Translations under genes and position numbers: made by a program
Shown: in pieces, positions 14,135 through 20,318 of the stretch
Layout: every line of letters starts with the position of its first letter
Numbering within the stretch: the first letter of the stretch is position 1
The notes under the pieces: model-generated
The model's database searches: none
The model's input: only the letters and a program-made list of their open reading frames with translations
Told to the model about the DNA's origin: nothing
Assembly: GCA_964373665.1 (NCBI GenBank)
Contig: CAYJVM010000017.1
Location: forward strand, 1-20,318
Source: JACOWB01 sp964373665
GTDB taxonomy: Archaea; Aenigmatarchaeota; Aenigmatarchaeia; CG10238-14; SCSR01
Direction of reading: 5' to 3'
DNA length: 20,318 nucleotides

Positions 14135-17100
14135 TTATACCTCCAACCTGTATTTTGGAAGGATCAAGGCCATCCTCACCCGGCACAAACTGCACAATCC
14201 TGTTTGCACTATCCCTTACAGTGCCGTCATACTCCACTTTAAGATCCTGCAGCGCACCAACTAACCTTCTTTCCATATAGCCGCTGTGCCTTGTCTTCAG
14301 CGACTTGTCCATAAGAGACTCTCTGCTGTTGATAGCGTCGAAAAAGAATTCAAAAGGCGTAACTCCGTCTTTGAATCCTCTACTAACAAATCCGGTCGCC
14401 TCCAAACTCAATGTACCAGGCTTGAAATGCGGAAATGTTCTCTGATAGTATCCCTTCTCTATCCTTTCCCCCATAACCATCTCCTGTCCTACCATTGCAG
14501 CTGTTTGCACAATGTTAACCACGGAACCTCTTGCGCCGCTCTTTACCATCGCAAGCGTAAAGTTGTCTTTTATATGCTTCTCAAGAACTTTCTGCACATC
14601 ATTCAAACCATTTCTCAATATAGTCTTTACACTGTGGTCCAAACTTTCTTTTGGAGACCTTCCGACGAGAAGCTTTAGCTCACCTTTCTCATACTTCTTA
14701 TTAGTATCATCAACATCTCTCCTGAGTCTCTCAATAATTTCTTTAATATCCCTTTTCGCAACTTCAGGTAGGTCCTGATCTGATAGGCTTATTGAAAATC
14801 CGATCAACATCAAGTATCCTATCGCAAGCCTTGTTATGTTGTAAATGAATTTTTTGGCGGCTTCTCCTCCGTACCTCTTTTCTATCTTGTCAACTATCTT
14901 GCCTGCCTCAGCACCTATCGCTACCTTGTCAATCGATCCTTTCATGAGTTTACCCTTTTCTATCAGAACGGTCTCCCCCGTGTTAGATTTGAACTCGAGG
15001 TCAAAATCTCTTGGCAAAAACAGGCTGAACACTTCTTTTCCGCTTAGGTGATCCTTGTCAGGCAATTCAATCTTTTGGTCAATTGCTCTCAGCAGTTGGA
15101 TATAGTCCTTTCTAGAGAGTTTGACATTGTCCTGCGTTAAAAGATAGGAACCTGTTATGTGATCTCGAATAGCGCCTATGATAGGGCCTGAGAATCTCGG
15201 ACTTCGGATATGTTTCTGGATCATCATTAGATTCTCCACCTCCACCTTCGCCTCCTCTGTTTGAGGAACATGCAGATTCATCTCATCGCCGTCAAAGTCT
15301 GCATTGTAAGGCGTAGTTGCACTAAGGTTCATCCTGAATGTCCTGAATGGCATAACCTTTACCTTGTGTCCCATAAGGCTCATCCTGTGCAGGCTAGGCT
15401 GCCTGTTGAAAATCACAATGTCGTTGTTTTGCAGATGCCTTTCGACTATGTACCCCGGAACTATTTCCTTTGAGATCTCCTCCTTGTTAACATCGGTTAT
15501 CTTCTTCCTTCTTCCGTCAGGCCTTAGGACATAGTTGGCACCCGGCCATTTTATCGATCCATGTAATACAATTTTTTTAACAACCTCCAAATTACTCTCG
15601 TTGACTTTGACCGGAATTGTAAGTTCCCGCGCGATAACTTCAGGTACCCCAACTTCATCAATATCAATCATCGGATCTGGTGAAATGACTGTTCTTGCCG
15701 AAAAGTTCACTCTCTTACCAGCCAGGTTCCCCCTGAATCTCCCTTCCTTTGTTTTCAATCGTTGCGACAAAGTCTTAAGCACTCTGCCCGATCTATGCCT
15801 TGCCGGCGGAACTCCAGACAGATCATTATCAAAGTATGTAGACACATGATACTGCAGCAATTCCCACAAGTCTTCTAAAATAAAATCAGGGGCCCCCAAA
15901 TCAAAGTTCTCCTTCAGCCTGTCATTTATTCTTACAATGTCAACAAGCTTATGCGTCAAATCGTCTTCGCTTCTTTCACCCGTCTCAAGAGTAATCGATG
16001 GCCTTACTGTGACCGGCGGTATTGGCAACAATGTCAAAACAAGCCATTCTGGCCTTACTTTAAGCCCGACAACGTCAAGGTCTTCCTGCACTATTTTTTC
16101 AAGTCTTTCCCTGACTTCGCCGAAGTTAAGGGTTTTCGCACCTTCTACAAAAGTGTAAGGTTTGATGAACTTCAATTTCTTCTGCTCAACATTACACTGA
16201 GGACATTTCTTCTTCGACATTGTTACCAGGTCTTTGAAGTTCAGTCTCTTTCCCCTGGCCTTTTCCATGTCTTTAGGGTCAACCAGGATTCTGCTGCATT
16301 TATGGCAGAATATTTTCAAAAGCGCGAAAACGATCTTCGAATAGTGGACATGCATTAAAGGTTTTGTCAGCTCCAAATATCCAAAATGGCCGTGGCAGTC
16401 CCCGACATTACCGCCGCATGTCCTGCATCTTACACCAGGGTCGATTACACCAAGTCTCGGATCCATCAAGCCGCCTTCTATAGGATAGCCTTCCTGATCG
16501 TACAATTCGGTCTTGGTCAGTTTGGCGGCCGCAATACTCTTCACCATTTCCGGCGAGACTATACCAAATTCTATCTTGCCCACCTTCATCAAATTTTCGT
16601 CGACTACAACCTTCGGATAAATTAGCATGCTCTTCAACTCGTCTAACATCAGTTTGAACGCATAGCTCATCTCAACGTCAACAATCTTAACCTCTCCATG
16701 AATCGGGCAGATTTTCTTGTTCTTTATATGGTCCCGAATGGAAACAAGTCCGCATACTGTGCAAATAGGCACAGTCGTCTTGTCAGAGTCGAACCTTTCC
16801 TTTAACACCAATGATGCGCCATGAGCGATCAGGCAGTCCTTCTCCATCTCACCCAATCGCAATCCACCTTCCTTACTTCTGCCTTCTGTCGGCTGTTTAG
16901 TCAGAAGGGTAACCGGTCCTCTGGATCTTGCATGTATCTTGTTCGAGACTAGATGATCCAATTTCTGGTAGAACGTGTTGCCGATAAATATCTGCGTTTC
17001 ATACCTTTTTCCTGTCCTACCATCGTACATTATCTCCTTCCCGTCATTTCTAAAGCCATATCTCATCAATGTATCCCTCATCTCCTTTTCTGTAACCGGG

Positions 17101-18386
17101 CTGAATGCGGGCGCATCGATTTTTTTCCCAGTCAAAGCTGCAACCTTGCCTCCGATAATTTCCAGCAACTGGCCCATAGTCATTCTAGACGGAATTCCGT
17201 GAGGATTGAATATTATATCGGGAACAATGCCATTCTCTGTAAACGGCATGTCTTCTGGCGGAACAATAAGAGCTATAACACCTTTCTGGCCGTGTCTTGA
17301 TGCGAGCTTGTCGCCTATTTCAGGTGTCTTTAAATCACGAACAGCAACTTTTATCAGCTTGGTCCCGTCTGTAGTGTCTGTTATGAAAACTCTGTCAACA
17401 ATTCCGTGGTCGCCGTGCCTCAGCCTTACAGAAGTCTCGCGTATATTTTCCAATCCTGTCACGAATCTGTCCATCGTGCCCAAGAACCTCAGCGGCGAAA
17501 CTCTTCCTATAATAACTTGGTCCGATTCAAGTACTGTTTCGGGGCCTGCTATTCCGTCTTCATGCAAATGTTTGTAAGCTTCCTCGCCGGCGTAACCTCT
17601 GACACCAGCCTCAGGAATACCTATCAAATCCTCCTGGCCCCCCAAATATCTCTTCTGTTCCGACTCGTAAGCCCTGTGCATGAAAGACCAAAGCATACCT
17701 TTTTGCAGCGATCCTGCATTGATTACAATGCTGTCTTCCATGTTGTAACCATCGAAGGAAGCGACTGCAATCACAAGGTTGTTGCCGTTGGGATGGGAGT
17801 CGTAAGGAACTACATCATAAGCGTGTGTTTGGACAAGCGGTCTTTGCGGATAAACCATCACATTTGACTTGGTGTCGACCCTGGACAAAAAGTTAGTGGC
17901 AAAAATGCCTATTGATTGGCCGACCATTTTAGAGCCATAGTTTACCCTATCCCCTCTGTTGAATTCGGGGAACGGAATGAATGATGCAGAGAAACCAAGG
18001 ATAACTGCAGGATCCATTTCCAAGTGAGTGTGCTCGGGTGTCAAGTCGTCATCTTTGAGGGCGATCAAAGTATTCTCCTCTTCCTCGCTGTCCAAGAATT
18101 CTATAACACCAGATTTGATCAAGTCGCTCCATTTCAACGCACCAGCCTTCACTTTTTCTACATGTTCCTTGGTAAGCTTTGGAGTCCCGTTCTCTACAAC
18201 TATCAAAGGCCTTCTTACCCTTCCCGACTCGGACAATATCCTGACTTCGTCCAGCTGTTTGTGGTAAACTGCATTGACTTCGGATGGAATCACTCCTGCC
18301 CTTCTTTTGTCTCTAACATCCTTAACCAGCTTTTCCGGATCTGCAGATTCTCCAACAAACTTGCCGTCAAAAAATATAGTTGTCAT
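14103..18386 (-). CDS. rpoB1-rpoA1: Fused RNA polymerase subunits B' and A'
   Basis: A single 1427-codon ORF encodes two normally separate subunits. Residues 1-599 are B': GYNMEDS (213-219), RHGQKG (364-369), IIFNPHGIPSRMTMGQLLE and a zinc site CTVC...CPIHG (542-563), ending YAFKLMLDELKSM. Residue 600 is the Met that would start A': MKVGKIEFGIVSPE, zinc CRTC/CHGH (654-667), CHKC (694-697) and CPQC (728-731), GNLAGKRVNFSARTVISPDP, and the catalytic NADFDGD (1028-1034) that binds Mg2+. The junction reads VVVDEN-L-MKVGKI without stop and without a ribosome site before the internal ATG (16587-16589). B' starts 4 nt after the B'' stop, with a GTGAT ribosome site. Deleting one T from the TTT preceding that ATG would create TGATG, i.e. 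separate genes, so a recent or erroneous one-base change is possible. Confidence 0.9.
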   Translation of the reverse strand: MTTIFFDGKFVGESADPEKLVKDVRDKRRAGVIPSEVNAVYHKQLDEVRILSESGRVRRPLIVVENGTPKLTKEHVEKVKAGALKWSDLIKSGVIEFLDSEEEENTLIALKDDDLTPEHTHLEMDPAVILGFSASFIPFPEFNRGDRVNYGSKMVGQSIGIFATNFLSRVDTKSNVMVYPQRPLVQTHAYDVVPYDSHPNGNNLVIAVASFDGYNMEDSIVINAGSLQKGMLWSFMHRAYESEQKRYLGGQEDLIGIPEAGVRGYAGEEAYKHLHEDGIAGPETVLESDQVIIGRVSPLRFLGTMDRFVTGLENIRETSVRLRHGDHGIVDRVFITDTTDGTKLIKVAVRDLKTPEIGDKLASRHGQKGVIALIVPPEDMPFTENGIVPDIIFNPHGIPSRMTMGQLLEIIGGKVAALTGKKIDAPAFSPVTEKEMRDTLMRYGFRNDGKEIMYDGRTGKRYETQIFIGNTFYQKLDHLVSNKIHARSRGPVTLLTKQPTEGRSKEGGLRLGEMEKDCLIAHGASLVLKERFDSDKTTVPICTVCGLVSIRDHIKNKKICPIHGEVKIVDVEMSYAFKLMLDELKSMLIYPKVVVDENLMKVGKIEFGIVSPEMVKSIAAAKLTKTELYDQEGYPIEGGLMDPRLGVIDPGVRCRTCGGNVGDCHGHFGYLELTKPLMHVHYSKIVFALLKIFCHKCSRILVDPKDMEKARGKRLNFKDLVTMSKKKCPQCNVEQKKLKFIKPYTFVEGAKTLNFGEVRERLEKIVQEDLDVVGLKVRPEWLVLTLLPIPPVTVRPSITLETGERSEDDLTHKLVDIVRINDRLKENFDLGAPDFILEDLWELLQYHVSTYFDNDLSGVPPARHRSGRVLKTLSQRLKTKEGRFRGNLAGKRVNFSARTVISPDPMIDIDEVGVPEVIARELTIPVKVNESNLEVVKKIVLHGSIKWPGANYVLRPDGRRKKITDVNKEEISKEIVPGYIVERHLQNNDIVIFNRQPSLHRMSLMGHKVKVMPFRTFRMNLSATTPYNADFDGDEMNLHVPQTEEAKVEVENLMMIQKHIRSPRFSGPIIGAIRDHITGSYLLTQDNVKLSRKDYIQLLRAIDQKIELPDKDHLSGKEVFSLFLPRDFDLEFKSNTGETVLIEKGKLMKGSIDKVAIGAEAGKIVDKIEKRYGGEAAKKFIYNITRLAIGYLMLIGFSISLSDQDLPEVAKRDIKEIIERLRRDVDDTNKKYEKGELKLLVGRSPKESLDHSVKTILRNGLNDVQKVLEKHIKDNFTLAMVKSGARGSVVNIVQTAAMVGQEMVMGERIEKGYYQRTFPHFKPGTLSLEATGFVSRGFKDGVTPFEFFFDAINSRESLMDKSLKTRHSGYMERRLVGALQDLKVEYDGTVRDSANRIVQFVPGEDGLDPSKIQVGGINVREIAAKFA

Positions 18387-18390
18387 AATA

Positions 18391-19866
18391 TCACTTTTTC
18401 AAAAGCTCCATAACAGGTTTCAAGTCCTTTTCTTGAAGCCCCCTTGAGACTTCTGCCATACAAGCCAGATATTTCCTGAGTCCGATTGTCGCTCCTTCGG
18501 GTGTTTCCGATGTGCATAGCTTGCCCCAATGCGTCGGATGAAGTTCCCGTGCTTCGAAATGTTCCTGCGTTGACGTCAGCGGCGAGAGAACATTTCTCAT
18601 GTGTGATATGGTCTTGATGTAGCTTCCTCTTTCAAGCCTTTGGCTGACACCAGTCCTTCCACCGACCCATGAACCGATTGCCAAGGCTGAAATCAATTGG
18701 TTGCTCAGCACATTGGATTCGATGATCGACTGCAGAGGAGGAAGCCTGCCTCTTTTCGTCAGCTTTTGATAATTGTAAGTGACTCTTGTTATCAGTCCCC
18801 ACTTGCCCAAAAGAATCGAACGCAGCAAAATTTCCAATAAATCTCCGGATAGCCTAAGCCTCTTGTTCGAATAATGGTCCAGATCGTCTTCATCAACCTT
18901 GCCCAAGTGAAGCCTTATGACTTTACCTATTGCTTTGGTAAGAAACAATGCTTTCGAAAGCCTGTCTCCAGTTTCCTGCCCTAGATGCGGCAGCAGGTAG
19001 CGGTCAACTATCTTGACTGCACGCTGAATCCTATACTCCTTCTGCGGAATTTTCAAGTGCTTCCCAATCTCATCCAGCCCCTCGTCTTTGTTCACGGCCT
19101 GGTTTTCATAAAGGTTGATGTAAAATTCTTCCTGCACATCTTCGTCGGAAGACACAGCGTTGACAATGTCCCTGTCGTTTTCAAGCCCCAAAGCTTTAAG
19201 CAAAATTCCTACAGGCAGTTTTGTGACGTTGGCAAAGCTCATAGTTATTGTGCCATCGACTCTTCTTTCCAGCAGATGTCTTTGCACATAACCGTCCTTT
19301 TCCGAATGTATTCTAGCGATTTCAGCTATGTTTGAAGATCCGACACGGGAAACTATAATTCTATTTGAGGCTATTTCTTCGACTAGAACTAAAATCCTTT
19401 CTGTACCGTTTACGATAAAGTATCCACCTTGATCGTCAGGGTCTTCACCCGCTGCAATAAGCTCATCTCTCGACATTTGGGACAGCGGACATATCTTCGA
19501 CTTGAGCATGACCGGCATGTCCCCAAAGTTCACGATTACAGGCTCACCTTCCTGCTTGTTTATCACAGGTGTAATCTCAACATACATAGGCGCCGAATAA
19601 GTCAAATTCCTGATTCTTGCCTCGGAAGGTAAAATTGATCTCACGCTGCCGTCAGCTTCCTTCACTGTCGGTCCCCCTATCTTAAAGTCTCCAAGCTTGA
19701 GCTTGATGTCGCCCACATCCGGGACGTCAGGCTTGATGACGCCTATCTCGTTAAGGACCTTGCTTATCCTCCTTGTTATAAAATCGTTATAAGATTCAAT
19801 CTGGAACCTAACGAAACCTCTCTCTTTAATGTAAGATTGCAATAGTGGGACGAATGATTCTCTCAT
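18391..19866 (-). CDS. rpoB2: RNA polymerase subunit B''
   Basis: N-terminal half of the second-largest subunit. It begins VPLLQSYIKERGFVRFQIESYNDFI, typical of B'', and contains GGYFIVNGTERILVLVEE, the RRVDGTITMSFANV region, and near the C-terminus the fork-region block ARELHPTHWGKLCTSETPEG with GATIGLRKYLA. Length 491 aa is normal for a split B''. The start has AAAGGTTGAT as ribosome site; it lies 4 nt after the rpoH stop and the gene ends 4 nt before the fused B'-A' ORF. The split between B'' and B' is at the usual euryarchaeal position. Confidence 0.96.
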   Translation of the reverse strand: MRESFVPLLQSYIKERGFVRFQIESYNDFITRRISKVLNEIGVIKPDVPDVGDIKLKLGDFKIGGPTVKEADGSVRSILPSEARIRNLTYSAPMYVEITPVINKQEGEPVIVNFGDMPVMLKSKICPLSQMSRDELIAAGEDPDDQGGYFIVNGTERILVLVEEIASNRIIVSRVGSSNIAEIARIHSEKDGYVQRHLLERRVDGTITMSFANVTKLPVGILLKALGLENDRDIVNAVSSDEDVQEEFYINLYENQAVNKDEGLDEIGKHLKIPQKEYRIQRAVKIVDRYLLPHLGQETGDRLSKALFLTKAIGKVIRLHLGKVDEDDLDHYSNKRLRLSGDLLEILLRSILLGKWGLITRVTYNYQKLTKRGRLPPLQSIIESNVLSNQLISALAIGSWVGGRTGVSQRLERGSYIKTISHMRNVLSPLTSTQEHFEARELHPTHWGKLCTSETPEGATIGLRKYLACMAEVSRGLQEKDLKPVMELLKK

Positions 19867-19870
19867 AAAA

Positions 19871-20147
19871 TCAACCTTTTATCACAACCCTGTAATACAC
19901 GGCCTCGCCAGAGACAGACGATTTTCTGGTGATCTTGACGACGTCGCCTATCTTACCTCCCATCGCGCTGATTACCGGGTCATTCACTAGAATCCTTGGC
20001 AGTTGCCTTGGCGTGATTTTGTAATTTTCAAGCAGTACCTTCTTCTCGTCGTCATTAAGCAGGATGTGCTTCGGCACGAGCTCGTTTTTGGTTATGTCTA
20101 TCTCCTTCGTCTTAACACCCCTCAGCTCGGCCAGAAGAACAGGTCAT
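19871..20147 (-). CDS. rpoH: RNA polymerase subunit H, probably interrupted near its start
   Basis: Homologue of the C-terminal domain of eukaryotic Rpb5. The core is clear: ELVPKHILL, YKITPRQLPRILVNDPV, GGKIGDVVKITRKS and YYRVVIKG. In-frame coding clearly continues upstream of the GTG (20077) usually picked as the start: KTKEIDITKNEL precedes VPKH exactly as in other RpoH proteins, yet no ATG, GTG or TTG opens that frame before a stop. Joining ATGA (20147-20144) to 20112 by removing 31 nt gives MKTKEIDITKNELVPKH and an 81-residue protein, the family length. The alternative is a non-canonical start (ATA or GTT) or the short GTG form. First gene of the rpo operon. Confidence 0.85.
20113..20143 (-). 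other. Possible 31-nt intron after codon 1 of rpoH
   Basis: Bases ACAU before and GUGU within the intron can form a 4-bp central helix (one U-G wobble) with 3-nt bulges GAC and UAA; cutting after the second base of each joins ATGA to AGACGAAG, giving a correct start codon in the correct frame. Inner and outer helices are weak (C-G, U-G, then a mismatch; a single outer C-G), so this is less secure than the other two introns and rests mainly on the missing start codon. Confidence 0.4.
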
Positions 20148-20318
20148 GTGCGTTCTGATGTCTAGTGTGGTGTACTCCCAATTAATAACTATCCCCGCGA
20201 GGCCGATTTGATATCCTAAATATTATTTCAAAGTTTTTAAGTGTTTCGGTCCATCTAAGTATTTGTTGTTCCTCATAACATACCTTACACTCGCTTACCA
20301 TAGTATACCTCAGCCGGA
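20148..20318 (-). promoter_or_regulatory. rpoH operon upstream region
   Basis: A TATA-like CTTAAAAACTT (about 20231-20241) on the minus strand would place transcription start near 20211, leaving a leader of about 64 nt. A second candidate, GTTATTAATT, is closer (about 20180-20189). Within this stretch a 39-codon open frame (20301-20182) beginning MVSECKVCYEEQQ has a single CxxC; it overlaps the promoter, could be the tail of a gene beyond the window, and I cannot establish it. The leader also contains TCGGCC and GGCCGA 80 nt apart end to end, able to pair, with the second arm inside the proposed intron. Confidence 0.4.

Noticed and set aside
14845..18413. Several long plus-strand open frames opposite the rpo genes
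   Set aside because: They are mirror frames of strongly conserved minus-strand coding sequence, have no ribosome sites or promoters, and their products look like nothing known.
20137..20216. tRNA-like element in the rpoH leader (TCGGCC/GGCCGA ends, D-arm-like GATAGTTATTAATTGG)
   Set aside because: The anticodon stem does not pair, there is no TTCRANY T-loop, and the 3' arm falls in the rpoH 5' region; the resemblance is partial.
1..20318. CRISPR arrays, rRNA genes, insertion sequences
   Set aside because: No regularly spaced repeats, no rRNA signatures and no transposase-like frame or terminal inverted repeats were seen on either strand.

Overview
This is archaeal chromosome, read mostly from the minus strand. 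The evidence is archaeal information-processing genes in the conserved archaeal order, TATA-like promoter elements, several apparently leaderless genes and GGTGA/GGAGG ribosome sites. The divergent, compact proteins and short spacers suggest a small-genome lineage such as the DPANN group, but that placement is inference.

Layout on the minus strand, from the right end: rpoH - rpoB'' - a single ORF carrying both rpoB' and rpoA' - rpoA''; then rpl30e - nusA - rps12 - rps7 - a methyltransferase gene; then a winged-helix gene with a LAGLIDADG endonuclease gene; then EF-2, EF-1alpha, rps10, cmk, a DUF457-type membrane protein gene and ogg. This is the classic archaeal rpo/str string. It is broken by three insertions: a plus-strand DUF4389/cupin pair between rpoA'' and rpl30e, the regulator/endonuclease cassette upstream of EF-2, and a plus-strand orphan between EF-2 and EF-1alpha. 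At the left end lie a plus-strand pentapeptide-repeat gene and a small minus-strand orphan.

The main discovery is that essential genes here are interrupted by very small introns with bulge-helix-bulge (BHB) geometry, the substrate of archaeal tRNA-splicing endonuclease. EF-2 has an in-frame TAA inside its P-loop coding sequence. Excising 33 nt at the canonical BHB cut sites restores HHGKTT exactly. rps10 has an in-frame TAG in its conserved loop, and a second canonical BHB also predicts a 33-nt intron. rpoH has no usable start for its conserved N-terminus, but excising 31 nt joins an upstream ATG to give MKTKEID...ELVPKH; its BHB is weaker. A naive ORF call would truncate EF-2 and rpoH and miss rps10 completely.

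A second oddity is the RNA polymerase large-subunit architecture. B is split into B'' and B' in the usual way, but B' is fused in frame to A', giving subunits B'', B'-A' and A''. The LAGLIDADG endonuclease and its partner regulator sit directly upstream of the intron-bearing EF-2 gene behind an operator-like repeat array, which suggests (inference) a homing cassette associated with the intron.
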